Shown one piece after another: positions 52,461-63,110 of a stretch of DNA of 64,000 bases. The DNA lies in the NCBI RefSeq assembly GCF_900155965.1, contig NZ_FTMG01000004.1:310001-374000 (forward strand), read 5' to 3'. This DNA comes from Mucilaginibacter lappiensis. GTDB taxonomy: Bacteria; Bacteroidota; Bacteroidia; Sphingobacteriales; Sphingobacteriaceae. Numbering within the stretch: the stretch's first letter is position 1; each line of letters begins with the position of its first letter. The notes beneath the pieces are model-generated. The model worked only from the letters and a program-made list of their open reading frames with translations. It searched no databases and was not told where the DNA came from. Position numbers and translations under genes: made by a program.

Positions 52461-55400
52461 ATGAACAACAATAACAGCAACGCATCGACAGAGGGTACAG
52501 ATCATATTTCTCTGATCCACCAGTTATTTGAGCTTCAGCTAAACAAAACACCTGATGCCGTAGCCATTGTTTATAAGGGCGAAAGTATTACCTATGCAAG
52601 CTTAAATCAACTATCAAATAATTTAGCAGCCGTAATCTTAGCTCAATCTCCGGCTTCGGCAATAATTGGTGTGAGTACCCGCCGCTGTATAGAAACTATC
52701 ATTAGTGTATTGGCTATACTCAAAGCCGGCAAAGTATATTTACCCATCGACCCTGACTATCCGAAAGACAGGCTTGTACAAATCATAACAGACTCAGGTA
52801 TAGATACCTGTATAGTTACCAATGCTCAGGAACATTTTTTTAAGGAATTGGCGATCAGTATCCTCTTGAGTGATAAAACTTACCCTGAAGCAGATTCTTT
52901 ACCACCTATAGAAACCACAGCCGGAGCCTATGTCTTATATACCTCCGGATCAACCGGTAAACCTAAAGGTGTTTTGATGGGCCATGCTGCATTAGTAAAC
53001 CTATTACTGTGGCAAAAAGATAATTCTATAGCTGCATCGGACAGCCGTACTTTACAGTTTGCGCCGCTTACTTTTGATGTATCTTTCCAGGAAATATTTG
53101 CCACGTTAAGTACAGGTGGTACACTGGTACTCATAAACGATGATCTGCGGATTGATCCAGTTCAATTATTACATTATATTGAGTCGAACTCCATAAACCG
53201 GATCTTTTTACCATTTGTTGTTCTTCAGTATCTAACAGAAGCTGCTATTGCCAATAACCATATCCCTGCTTGCTTACAGGAGATCATGACTGCTGGGGAA
53301 CAGTTAAAAATAACACCGCAGATTGTTAAGTTTTTTAAGGCTTTACCAGGCAGTGTATTGTATAATCAATATGGCCCCACGGAAACGCATGTGGTAACAC
53401 AACTGAAGTTAGATAGTGATGCTTCGTTATGGCCATTTTTACCAACTATTGGAATCCCTATCAACCATACAGACATCGTAATACTTGACGAAGAGTTACA
53501 TAATCTACCTGAAGGAGAAACGGGCGAACTCTGCGTTGCCGGTATAAGCCTGGCTGAAGGATATTTAAATAAGCGGGAATTAACAGCCGAGAAATTCATC
53601 AACTGGCAGGAAAATGGACATCAAACTACCCGTATTTATTGCACAGGTGATTTAGCCCGTTACTTGCCCGATGGTAATATTGAATATCTGGGCAGAAAGG
53701 ATACGCAGGTAAAAATCAGGGGAAACCGGGTTGAACTAGGCGAAATAGAGGTATTGTTAAATCAACTTGAAAACATCAGGCAGGCTGTAGTATTTGCACA
53801 GGAAGATGCTTCCGGTCAAAAGCGGTTATTGGCTTACCTTGTTGCATCTGACGAGTTGCCAAACACAGATAGAGTACGCCAGCATCTGGAAAAGCATCTA
53901 CCCGATTTTATGCTTCCTTCTGCTTATGTGTGGCTAAATGAATTACCAAAAACAACCAGTGGAAAGGTGGATCGAAAAGCGCTGCCTAAACCTAACCTGC
54001 AAAGACCGGATCTTTCTACATTGTATAAAGCACCATCTACCTCCATAGAAAAAAATATCACCTCTGTTTGGACAAACTTGCTGCAATTGGATAAGATTGG
54101 CTTGGATGATAATTTTTTTCAGATTGGCGGTAATTCCTTACTGGCCCTAAAAACAATAGCCGAATTAAAACAACAATATAACTATACTATTGCAGTAACC
54201 AAGCTTTACCAATACCCTACCGTAGCCGGCTTAGCAAGTTTGCTCAGTGGTACAAATAAGACAGCATTACTTCCAATACGTAAGAAAAGCAAGGAGAACA
54301 ATACCAACCGGGATGTGGCTGTTATAGGTATGGCTGGGAGATTCCCTGGGGCTAATACTATAGATGAATTTTGGAAATTATTAGCCGAAGGTCGGGAAAC
54401 AATCAGTTTTTTCAGTACAGGTGAAATAGACAGAAGTATTCCAATCAATATTAAAAACAACCCAGCTTACATAAAGGCCCGTGGCATTATTGATGGAGCC
54501 GACGAATTTGACGCTGAGTTTTTCGGTTTCAATCCCCGCTCAGCTGAGCTAATGGATCCCCAGCACCGCGTGTTTTTAGAAATAGCCTGGGAAGTACTGG
54601 AAAAAACCGGACATCTGCCTCAAAAATACTCAGGCACCATTGGTGTTTTTGCAGGATGCGGATACAATACTTATTATGACAACAATGTTTTAACCAATCC
54701 TGAGATCGTAGAAAAGACAGGCCCTTTTCAGGTAAGATTACTAAATGAAAAAGACTATATAGCCACCCGCACAGCCTATCAGCTAAACCTACAAGGTCCG
54801 GCGGTAGCAGTTTATGCAGCTTGTTCTACATCCTTATTAGCAGTAGCCCAAGCGGTAAATAACATACGTGACGGACAGTGTACTGTAGCCATTGCTGGCG
54901 CATCATCGATCACATCGCCTATAAAAAGCGGGCACCTGTACGAGGAAGGATCGATCATGAGTAACGATGGTCATTGCCGCCCCTTTGATGCACAGGCTAC
55001 AGGTACCGTTTTTAGTGATGGCGCGGGCATTGTTTTACTAAAAAGTCTGGAAGATGCCCTGCAGGATGGCGATACGATTTACGGTGTTATAAAAGGCGTT
55101 GGCATTAATAATGATGGCGCAGTAAAAAGCAGCTTCAGCGGCCCAAGTGCACAAGGCCAGGCCGGTGCTATCGCTATGGCTATTGATGACGCCGGAATTG
55201 AACCTTCTTCTATCAGTTATGTGGAAGCTCATGGAACGGCTACCCCTATTGGCGATCCCATTGAAATAGAAGGTTTAAGCGTTGCTTTTGGGGAACAGGA
55301 CCAAAAGCAGTTTTGTGCTATTGGTTCCATAAAAAGTAATATGGGTCATCTTACCGCGGCTTCGGGTGTGGCTGGTCTTATTAAAACAGTTTTGGCTTTG

Positions 55401-58400
55401 CGTAACCGGCAAATACCACCATCGTTATTTTATCAGCACATTAATCCTAACATTGATATTGCCGACACGCCTTTCTATGTGAATACAGAGCTGAAATCCT
55501 GGGAGACTAACAATATCAGGCGTGCCGGTGTAAGCTCATTTGGCGTAGGCGGCACCAATGTGCATGTGGTTGTAGAAGAGTACGAAACTGAACTTGCACC
55601 TACAGGAACAAATAATCCCTGGAAACTGATCTGCTGGTCGGCAAAAACAGAGAATAGTCTTAATAACTATGCTCAAAAACTGGGCAAACATATTTCACAG
55701 CACACAGGTGTTGATTTGAACGATGTTGCCTATACCCTGCAAACCACAAGAGCAGGGTTTAATTTCAGGAGGTTCATGTTGGTTGCTGATAATCATGAAC
55801 TGCTAACTAAATTAAACACGTTACAAACTGATGCCTCAGCTTACAAAAACCTAAAAGCGGAGATCAGTGGTGTGGTATTTATGTTTCCGGGCCAAGGTTC
55901 GCAGTATTCGGAAATGGGGGGCGATCTTTATCGGAACGAACCTGTTTTTACGAACGCAGTTGATGAGTGTATAGCCTTACTACAAGGAACGATACATGAA
56001 AACCTGTTACAGATCATGTATCCTGTAGCACCGGATAGTCAATCGCACGAAAAAATAAAACAGACTATAAACGCTCAACCTGCCATATTTATATTGGAAT
56101 ATGCCATGGCCAAATTATGGATGAGCTGGGGCATACAACCCGAGGTATTCATTGGCCATAGTATTGGCGAATTTGTAGCGGCGCACCTGGCCGGGGTTTT
56201 CAGCCTTCAAGATGTTTTGATATTGATATCTGAAAGGGCAAGGTTAGTAAACAGGGTGTCTAAAGGCAGCATGCTATCGGTAAGATTAACAGCTGATAAA
56301 CTCAGCGAACTATTGCCCGAAGGTTTATCCATCGCTGCCGTTAACAGTCATAAATTATGCGTTGTAGCAGGGCCGGATGAATGGATCAATAAGTTTGCTG
56401 ATGATTTGTCTGAAAAAGGCATACCAAGTCGTTTACTGGTAACCAGCCATGCCTTCCATTCATCTATGATGGATGAAGTTATTGCTCCATTTGAAAAGGT
56501 AGTAAGATCGATAAAACTAAACGCACCGGTAAAACCATTAGTATCAACAGTAACCGGTAATTGGATAACTGAGGCAGAAGCTACAGATCCAAAGTACTGG
56601 GCACAACATCTGCGTAAAACTGTTCGTTTTGCCGATGGTTTAGATACTTTATTGGAGGATGAAAACAGACTTTTCCTGGAAGTTGGCCCGGGAAATATAT
56701 TAGCTACATTAGCCCGGCAACATACTGCCGGCAAAAATGTTGCTATCATATCAGGATTTGAAAAAACAGAAAATTTAAGCGAAAACTATTCTGTACTTAA
56801 AGCTCAGGGACAGCTTTGGTTAAACGGAGTAGAGCTTAATTGGGATGCTGTTTATCTGGGTCAGAACAGGAAAAAGATCGATTTGCCAACTTATGCCTTT
56901 GATCATAAGCGATACTGGCTTGAACCAGCAAATATTATTAATAAACTTGAAACAGCAGCCGATACCTTTGTACAGCAAAACACTATCACACCAACTACAC
57001 CGATGAGAAAAGATATTTTAATTAATAAACTAAAAGAAATATTTGAAGATGCGGCCGGTATCGAAATTGATGCGGCAAACACCGGATTGAGTTTTATTGA
57101 AATAGGATTCGATTCCCTTTCGCTTACACAAATTGCAACAAACCTAAAAAAGACATTTAATATACCTATTACTTTCAGAAAGCTGTTTGAAGAGTATAAC
57201 AGCTTAAACTTGCTGGCATCGTATCTCGATGCAAACCTGCCCTCAGACGTATTGCAACCGGAAGCTATTGCCTCTACCGCGGTTCAACAACAAACATTTA
57301 CCCCACAGCCTATAAATAATAGCACGGAAAATAACGACCTGATCATTAGGTTGATATCACAGCAATTGCAGTTACTTACTAATCAGTTGGCACTGATACA
57401 AAACGGCAGTAGTATTCAACCATCAGCAGCTATTCAAAACCATGGTACACCAGCTATAACTCCTGCAAAAACACAGTCGGTAACATACGAGCTTACACCC
57501 GAAGAACAGGTAGAGTTAAAAAAGCCATTCGGAGCAACTGCGCGCATCGAAAAGCAAAAGTTGGAATTAAATGACAAACAAGCGGCATTTTTAAAAGCGC
57601 TCACCACTCAATACAATGCAAAGACGGGCGCGAGTAAAGCACAAACACAAAAAGACCGCCCGTATATGGCCGATCCACGCGTGGTTAGTGGTTTTAGGCC
57701 TTTAACCAAGGAGGTGGTATATCCATTGGTAGTTAATCGATCCAAAGGTAGTCGTGTATGGGATATTGAGGGCAATGAATATATTGATGCTTTGAATGGT
57801 TTTGGGTCAAACTTTTTGGGGTATCAAACAAATTATCTGAAAAAAGCAGTTCTGGAGCAAGTTGAAAAAGGCTACGAAATAGGGCCACAACATGAACTTG
57901 CCGGCGAAGTTTGCAAGTTGATCACCGAGTTTACCAATTTTGATCGTGCAGCCCTCTGTAATACAGGCTCTGAGGCCGTTCTGGGTGCCATGCGTATAGC
58001 CCGTACCGTTACAGGCCGATCGCTTATCGTGGCTTTCAGCGGATCTTATCATGGTATTAATGATGAGGTAATTGTTCGCGGCACTAAAAAATTAAAAACG
58101 GTACCAGCAGCGCCAGGCATAATGCCCGAGGTAGTTCAAAATATGCTGATACTGGATTATGGCACCGAAGAATCCTTGAAAATAATAGCCGAACGGGCAC
58201 ATGAACTGGCAGCTGTACTAGTAGAACCAGTTCAAAGCAGAAGACCGGAGTTTCAACCCATAGCTTTCTTAAAGAAGGTACGGGAGATAACCCGGCAATC
58301 AGAAACCGTTTTAATATTTGACGAAGTGATAACTGGTTTCCGGATGCATCCTGGTGGCGCACAGGCTTTGTTTGGGATCAAGGCTGATCTGGGAACTTAC

Positions 58401-59072
58401 GGCAAAGTTATAGGTGGCGGAATGCCTATTGGCGCAATAGCCGGCATTAGCAGGTATATGGATGCTTTAGATGGCGGTAACTGGCAATATGGTGATGACT
58501 CCACCCCGGAAGCCGGTGTTACTTACTTTGCCGGGACGTTCGTTCGGCACCCATTAGCATTGGCGGCAGGCCGAGCTTCGCTATTATATATGAAAGAACG
58601 GGGCCCTGCACTTCAAGAAGAGCTTAACGCCCGTACTAAACGATTGGCTGACGCTTTAAACACCATTTGTGAGCAATATGCCATTCCATTGTATATACCT
58701 AACTTTGGTTCGTTATGGAAGATAAAATTCAAGTATGAACTCGCTTATGGGGAACTGCTATTTACCCTCATGCGCTTAAAAGGCATCCATATCTGGGATC
58801 TTTTCCCTTGCTTTTTAACTGCAGCGCATACAGACGAAGAGGTGGACCAGATCATCAATAAATTTGGCGAAAGCGTTGTTGAATTGATAGAAGCTGGATT
58901 TATGCCTTCAGAAAAACCACAACAAATCAGTATTACACAAAATGGATTATCCACAAACCCTCCTGTTCCTGGCGCAAAACTTGGGCGGGACAAAGATGGA
59001 AATCCAGGCTGGTTTATCAGGGATGAAGAAAACCCGGGGAAGTATTTACAGGTAAAAATTAGCAACAACTGA
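52461..59072 (+). CDS. Hybrid NRPS-PKS: A-PCP-KS-AT-ACP-aminotransferase
   Basis: The 2203-residue protein has a loading A domain (about 20-510, YVLYTSGSTGKPKGV, QYGPTETHVV) with PCP Ser559. Then come a ketosynthase (617-1036; Cys788 in AACSTS, His924 in EAHGTA, His963 in NMGHLTA), an acyltransferase (1137-1420; Ser1234 in GHSIGE, HAFH at 1330-1333, the malonyl-type motif), an ACP (Ser1552 in GFDSL) and a class III PLP aminotransferase (about 1734-2150, PLP Lys1982 in TYGKVIGGGMPIG). No KR, DH or ER is present. This matches the amino-transferase modules of McyE and MycA, where the beta-keto thioester is converted to a beta-amine. The pocket of the A domain (D-V-Q-V-M-A-Q-V-V) keeps Asp235, so an alpha-amino acid is expected, but I cannot name it. 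The C-terminal PGAKLGRDKDGNPGWF linker resembles those preceding C domains. Confidence 0.95.
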   Translation: MNNNNSNASTEGTDHISLIHQLFELQLNKTPDAVAIVYKGESITYASLNQLSNNLAAVILAQSPASAIIGVSTRRCIETIISVLAILKAGKVYLPIDPDYPKDRLVQIITDSGIDTCIVTNAQEHFFKELAISILLSDKTYPEADSLPPIETTAGAYVLYTSGSTGKPKGVLMGHAALVNLLLWQKDNSIAASDSRTLQFAPLTFDVSFQEIFATLSTGGTLVLINDDLRIDPVQLLHYIESNSINRIFLPFVVLQYLTEAAIANNHIPACLQEIMTAGEQLKITPQIVKFFKALPGSVLYNQYGPTETHVVTQLKLDSDASLWPFLPTIGIPINHTDIVILDEELHNLPEGETGELCVAGISLAEGYLNKRELTAEKFINWQENGHQTTRIYCTGDLARYLPDGNIEYLGRKDTQVKIRGNRVELGEIEVLLNQLENIRQAVVFAQEDASGQKRLLAYLVASDELPNTDRVRQHLEKHLPDFMLPSAYVWLNELPKTTSGKVDRKALPKPNLQRPDLSTLYKAPSTSIEKNITSVWTNLLQLDKIGLDDNFFQIGGNSLLALKTIAELKQQYNYTIAVTKLYQYPTVAGLASLLSGTNKTALLPIRKKSKENNTNRDVAVIGMAGRFPGANTIDEFWKLLAEGRETISFFSTGEIDRSIPINIKNNPAYIKARGIIDGADEFDAEFFGFNPRSAELMDPQHRVFLEIAWEVLEKTGHLPQKYSGTIGVFAGCGYNTYYDNNVLTNPEIVEKTGPFQVRLLNEKDYIATRTAYQLNLQGPAVAVYAACSTSLLAVAQAVNNIRDGQCTVAIAGASSITSPIKSGHLYEEGSIMSNDGHCRPFDAQATGTVFSDGAGIVLLKSLEDALQDGDTIYGVIKGVGINNDGAVKSSFSGPSAQGQAGAIAMAIDDAGIEPSSISYVEAHGTATPIGDPIEIEGLSVAFGEQDQKQFCAIGSIKSNMGHLTAASGVAGLIKTVLALRNRQIPPSLFYQHINPNIDIADTPFYVNTELKSWETNNIRRAGVSSFGVGGTNVHVVVEEYETELAPTGTNNPWKLICWSAKTENSLNNYAQKLGKHISQHTGVDLNDVAYTLQTTRAGFNFRRFMLVADNHELLTKLNTLQTDASAYKNLKAEISGVVFMFPGQGSQYSEMGGDLYRNEPVFTNAVDECIALLQGTIHENLLQIMYPVAPDSQSHEKIKQTINAQPAIFILEYAMAKLWMSWGIQPEVFIGHSIGEFVAAHLAGVFSLQDVLILISERARLVNRVSKGSMLSVRLTADKLSELLPEGLSIAAVNSHKLCVVAGPDEWINKFADDLSEKGIPSRLLVTSHAFHSSMMDEVIAPFEKVVRSIKLNAPVKPLVSTVTGNWITEAEATDPKYWAQHLRKTVRFADGLDTLLEDENRLFLEVGPGNILATLARQHTAGKNVAIISGFEKTENLSENYSVLKAQGQLWLNGVELNWDAVYLGQNRKKIDLPTYAFDHKRYWLEPANIINKLETAADTFVQQNTITPTTPMRKDILINKLKEIFEDAAGIEIDAANTGLSFIEIGFDSLSLTQIATNLKKTFNIPITFRKLFEEYNSLNLLASYLDANLPSDVLQPEAIASTAVQQQTFTPQPINNSTENNDLIIRLISQQLQLLTNQLALIQNGSSIQPSAAIQNHGTPAITPAKTQSVTYELTPEEQVELKKPFGATARIEKQKLELNDKQAAFLKALTTQYNAKTGASKAQTQKDRPYMADPRVVSGFRPLTKEVVYPLVVNRSKGSRVWDIEGNEYIDALNGFGSNFLGYQTNYLKKAVLEQVEKGYEIGPQHELAGEVCKLITEFTNFDRAALCNTGSEAVLGAMRIARTVTGRSLIVAFSGSYHGINDEVIVRGTKKLKTVPAAPGIMPEVVQNMLILDYGTEESLKIIAERAHELAAVLVEPVQSRRPEFQPIAFLKKVREITRQSETVLIFDEVITGFRMHPGGAQALFGIKADLGTYGKVIGGGMPIGAIAGISRYMDALDGGNWQYGDDSTPEAGVTYFAGTFVRHPLALAAGRASLLYMKERGPALQEELNARTKRLADALNTICEQYAIPLYIPNFGSLWKIKFKYELAYGELLFTLMRLKGIHIWDLFPCFLTAAHTDEEVDQIINKFGESVVELIEAGFMPSEKPQQISITQNGLSTNPPVPGAKLGRDKDGNPGWFIRDEENPGKYLQVKISNN

Positions 59073-59073
59073 T

Positions 59074-62000
59074 TTGGACATCATCTACACATACGATACC
59101 ATTCCGGTTGAATTTGATCCGTTTGCCGGCCCCGAATTGCGGAGTTTGGCTCATCCTACAGAATCACAATTGGAAATCTGGACATCATGCCTTATTGGTG
59201 GCGATGAGGCTAACTGTGCTTACAATGAATCCTTTTCATTATCATTTTCGGGTATTTTTAACCAGGATGCCATGCTCCAGGCACTTCAGGATCTTGCTAA
59301 CCGGCATGAGGTACTCCGGTCTTGTTTCAGCGCAGACGGCAAATACATCTGCATTTATAAGGAGTTAACTCTTGGGATCGATTACCAGGATATTTCTGAT
59401 CGTTCGACCCAGGAACAACTAGATTTTATCGAAGATAAAAATCAACAAAACGCTTTAACGCCTTTTAATCTGGTAACCGGCCCTCTGTTTAAAACAACGT
59501 TGATCAAGTTAACTAACGACAAGCATCTTTTAACCTTCATCGTGCATCACATCGTTTGTGATGGATGGTCAATAGGTATCATGATGCAGGATCTTGGTAA
59601 ACTATATAACGCATATATCAGCAACCAGCTTCCACAATTGCTGCCAGCGCCTCTTTTTAGCGATTACGCGGTAGAACAATTAACATTTGAGCAAACTCCA
59701 GAATATAAAAGTACCGAAGCCTATTGGCTCAAACAATTCAGAGGTAGCAGTCACACACTAAATATCCCTACCGATCTGCCACGCCCTACCCTGCGAACCT
59801 ACAAAAGTCATCGTGATGATTTTAGTGTGGACAGTAAATTAGCTTCCTCACTCAAGCAATTGGCTAAAAACAACGGCAGTAGCTTTGTTACCACCTTATT
59901 GGCAGCATTTGAAATATTTCTGCAACGCTTGACCGGACAGGACGAGATCATTTTAGGGCTACCCGCAGCCGGGCAATCAGCTACGGGTAACTATAGATTA
60001 GTTGGGCACTGTGTTAATCTACTCGCGTTAAGAAGTTATCCCAAGGGAGAATTTTCATTTAAAAGCTATTTAAAGCAACGTACCTCAGCTATTTTAGATG
60101 CCTATGAACATCAACAATATACATTTGGCAGCCTGCTCAAAAACTTAAATATCGCTCGGGATGCTTCCAGGATACCCCTGGTACCGGTAATGTTTAATAT
60201 TGATATGGGGCTCGACGATGATGTAAAGTTTGACGGCCTACAACATCAGTTGATAAGCAACCCGCGCGAATATGAAAACTTTGAAATATTTGTAAATATA
60301 TCTGGGCGCGATGATTCGCTCATACTAGAGTGGTCATACAATATCCAGTTATTCAAATCATCAACCATTCGCAACATGATGGATGATTTTGAGTTTTTAT
60401 TAAAGCAACTAGTAAAAAATCCGGATATACTGATTGGCGATATTCCACTTAAAAACTCCGAGGAACTTATCAGTCAATTAAATACCTGGAATAACACATT
60501 TGCTGTTTATCCAAAAGCTAAAAACCTCCATCGCTTAGTTAGTCAACGCTCACAAAAATCTGGTGATCAGATAGCTATAAAGTTTGCTGAGCAATCACTA
60601 ACCTATAAACAATTGAATGAAAAGGCCAATCAATTGGCAGCATTACTGATTAATGAAGGAGTTAAGAAAGGTGACAAAGTAGCATTTGTACTTAATCGTT
60701 CGGCACAATTGATTGTGATCATGCTAGGTATCATGAAAACTGGCGCTGTATACGTACCGGTTGATCCACAGTTTCCTTTAAACCGCATTAATCACATGCT
60801 GAACGACTCAGGTGCTGTGTTACTCATTACATCAGAGGACTACAAAGAACGTTATCAATCGACTGCAAAAGAATTACTGATAGATAGTATATGGCCCAGG
60901 CTGAATCAATACCCGGTAACCGATGTAGAAGTCGACGTAAACGGTGATGACCTGGTTTATGTATTATATACCTCCGGCTCAACAGGATTACCCAAGGGCG
61001 TACAGATAGCCCATCACAATCTGATTAACTTTTTGTACAGTATGCAAAAAGCTCCTGGAATAACGGTAACAGATAAGCTTTTGGCAGTGACTACTGTAAG
61101 TTTTGACATATCGGGCCTGGAATTATTTTTACCGCTGATCAGCGGCGCCCAAGTGATCATCGCCAACAGCGCAGAAGCTAAAGATGGTCGCGCTTTACTT
61201 GATATCATCAGGAAAGAAAATATAACCATAATGCAGGCTACGCCTTATACCTGGCGCATCATGATTGAGGCCGGCTGGAATAACACAACTCCACTAAAAG
61301 TTATTTGTGGAGGCGAGGCATTACCGAAAGAATTGGCCGAAAAAATAATCACAAGGGCAGAAAGCCTGTGGAATGTATATGGGCCTACGGAAACTACTAT
61401 ATGGTCAACCGTAAAACAAATTAAGGCAGATGATGGCCTTATTACTATTGGTCGCCCTATTGATAACACCACAATTTATATTTTAGATAAGTATCTGAAC
61501 CCATTACCGGCAGGAACAGCCGGCGAGATTTACATAGGCGGCGATGGTGTTGCCAAAGGCTATTTAAATCAGCCTGAGTTAACTGCTGAAAAGTTTATTA
61601 GAGATCCATTTTCCAATACGCCAGGTAATAAAATATACCGGACAGGTGATATGGGTAAATTCATGGAAAATGGAGAAATAGAATGTCTTGGCCGTATAGA
61701 TTCTCAGATAAAAATACGGGGCTACCGGATTGAGACCGGCGAGATCGAATACCACTTGGTTAATCAGTATAATATCAAAGAAGCCGTAGTGATGGCTCAA
61801 CCGGATAGTAATGGCATTAATAAACTGGTGGCTTACGTAGTTGTTGGCGATGAGTTTAAAGCCGAGTTTGAAGCAGATCAAATAAAGGGTTGGAAAATGA
61901 CGTTAAAAGCAGCGTTACCTGATTATATGGTACCGGATAATCTGACCATTGTTCCGGCTATGCCTTTAACACCTAGTGGTAAGATAGATAAAAAAGCGCT

Positions 62001-63102
62001 GGCCAATAATCATGGCAAGCTGACTGAAAGTATTCGCCTGCTTATAGCTCCCCGAACAGATGTAGAAAAATTGATAGCTGATATCTGGTCGGAATTTCTG
62101 GAAATTAAAAACATAGGGATTTACGATAACTTTTTTGAATTAGGCGGCCATTCACTTATTGCAGTGCAGGTAATGACCCGCATTGAAAAACTCACAGGTA
62201 AACGATTACCCCTTGCTACTCTTTTTGAAAACTCTACAGTTGAAAAACTAGCATTGATGTTAGAGATGGATGGCAAATCTATCGTGTGGGATTCCCTGGT
62301 ACCTATTAAACCTTCGGGCAACAAGATGCCTTTATACATTGTACACGGTGCCGGACTTAATGTTTTATTATTCAACACCCTGGCATCAGGCATGGATGCA
62401 GATCAACCGGTATATGGCTTGCAAGCTAAGGGTCTTAATGGCATTGATGAGCCTTTAAGTAATATTGTGGACATAGCGGCGCATTACAACATAGCTATCA
62501 TGGCACAAAATCCAACCGGGCCTTATGCTCTCGCTGGTTATTCATTCGGAGGCATTATTGCTTTTGAAATGGCTAAACAGCTTGAAGAACAAGGTAAACA
62601 GGTAAAAATGCTGGTCATGTTTGATACTTATGCCTACCGTTCCCCTCGCTTTGATCCGTGGTTAACTATGCAGGTAAAAAGAGGTAAATTTTTTGCACGC
62701 AAACTATTGTACAATCTTACTTTTCCAAATGGTTTTGTGAATACCATGGTACATACGGGTAAAGTCACCAAACGAGGATTAACCAAAGTATTCTGGAAGT
62801 TATTCAAAGACGAAAAGCAGGAGGGCTTTTTTGGTTACGCTAATAAAATTGATGAAATGAACGTACTTGCCGAAAAACATTATAAATTAGAGGCCCGAAA
62901 TATTGCTATTGAATTATTCAAAGCTGAGGATCGTACTTTTTATTTGGACGATTTTGAACACCTTGGCTGGAAACCGTATGCATTAAAAGGAGTTAACGTT
63001 CATCAAATACCAGGTGGGCATAATTCAATTTTTAAAGCACCCAATGATAAAATATTTGCAAGTATATTACAAAACTGCCTAAACAAAGTCGCCCCAAAAT
63101 AA
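59074..63102 (+). CDS. Nonribosomal peptide synthetase C-A-PCP-TE
   Basis: The 1342-residue protein must start with TTG at 59074, one base after the hybrid PKS stop: an in-frame stop lies at 59053 and no ATG precedes the C domain core. Domains are C (about 25-450, active site HHIVCDG at 158-164, opening ESQLEIWTSC..ANCAYNES), A (about 475-985, YVLYTSGSTGLPKGV, VYGPTETTIWST, PSGKIDKKAL), PCP (DNFFELGGHSLIAVQVM, Ser1027) and TE (about 1085-1342, GYSFGG, Ser1157). The hand-derived pocket D-I-L-Y-I-G-V-I-W is glycine-like. It should couple the aminated polyketide to this amino acid and release the product. The A-PCP-TE part duplicates the protein at 46088. Confidence 0.95.
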   Translation: MDIIYTYDTIPVEFDPFAGPELRSLAHPTESQLEIWTSCLIGGDEANCAYNESFSLSFSGIFNQDAMLQALQDLANRHEVLRSCFSADGKYICIYKELTLGIDYQDISDRSTQEQLDFIEDKNQQNALTPFNLVTGPLFKTTLIKLTNDKHLLTFIVHHIVCDGWSIGIMMQDLGKLYNAYISNQLPQLLPAPLFSDYAVEQLTFEQTPEYKSTEAYWLKQFRGSSHTLNIPTDLPRPTLRTYKSHRDDFSVDSKLASSLKQLAKNNGSSFVTTLLAAFEIFLQRLTGQDEIILGLPAAGQSATGNYRLVGHCVNLLALRSYPKGEFSFKSYLKQRTSAILDAYEHQQYTFGSLLKNLNIARDASRIPLVPVMFNIDMGLDDDVKFDGLQHQLISNPREYENFEIFVNISGRDDSLILEWSYNIQLFKSSTIRNMMDDFEFLLKQLVKNPDILIGDIPLKNSEELISQLNTWNNTFAVYPKAKNLHRLVSQRSQKSGDQIAIKFAEQSLTYKQLNEKANQLAALLINEGVKKGDKVAFVLNRSAQLIVIMLGIMKTGAVYVPVDPQFPLNRINHMLNDSGAVLLITSEDYKERYQSTAKELLIDSIWPRLNQYPVTDVEVDVNGDDLVYVLYTSGSTGLPKGVQIAHHNLINFLYSMQKAPGITVTDKLLAVTTVSFDISGLELFLPLISGAQVIIANSAEAKDGRALLDIIRKENITIMQATPYTWRIMIEAGWNNTTPLKVICGGEALPKELAEKIITRAESLWNVYGPTETTIWSTVKQIKADDGLITIGRPIDNTTIYILDKYLNPLPAGTAGEIYIGGDGVAKGYLNQPELTAEKFIRDPFSNTPGNKIYRTGDMGKFMENGEIECLGRIDSQIKIRGYRIETGEIEYHLVNQYNIKEAVVMAQPDSNGINKLVAYVVVGDEFKAEFEADQIKGWKMTLKAALPDYMVPDNLTIVPAMPLTPSGKIDKKALANNHGKLTESIRLLIAPRTDVEKLIADIWSEFLEIKNIGIYDNFFELGGHSLIAVQVMTRIEKLTGKRLPLATLFENSTVEKLALMLEMDGKSIVWDSLVPIKPSGNKMPLYIVHGAGLNVLLFNTLASGMDADQPVYGLQAKGLNGIDEPLSNIVDIAAHYNIAIMAQNPTGPYALAGYSFGGIIAFEMAKQLEEQGKQVKMLVMFDTYAYRSPRFDPWLTMQVKRGKFFARKLLYNLTFPNGFVNTMVHTGKVTKRGLTKVFWKLFKDEKQEGFFGYANKIDEMNVLAEKHYKLEARNIAIELFKAEDRTFYLDDFEHLGWKPYALKGVNVHQIPGGHNSIFKAPNDKIFASILQNCLNKVAPK

Positions 63103-63110
63103 TCATATTT

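Noticed and set aside
52461..59072. Ketoreductase or dehydratase in the hybrid PKS
   Set aside because: No NADPH-binding or double-hotdog motifs were found between AT and ACP or after the ACP; that space is a short linker or the aminotransferase.
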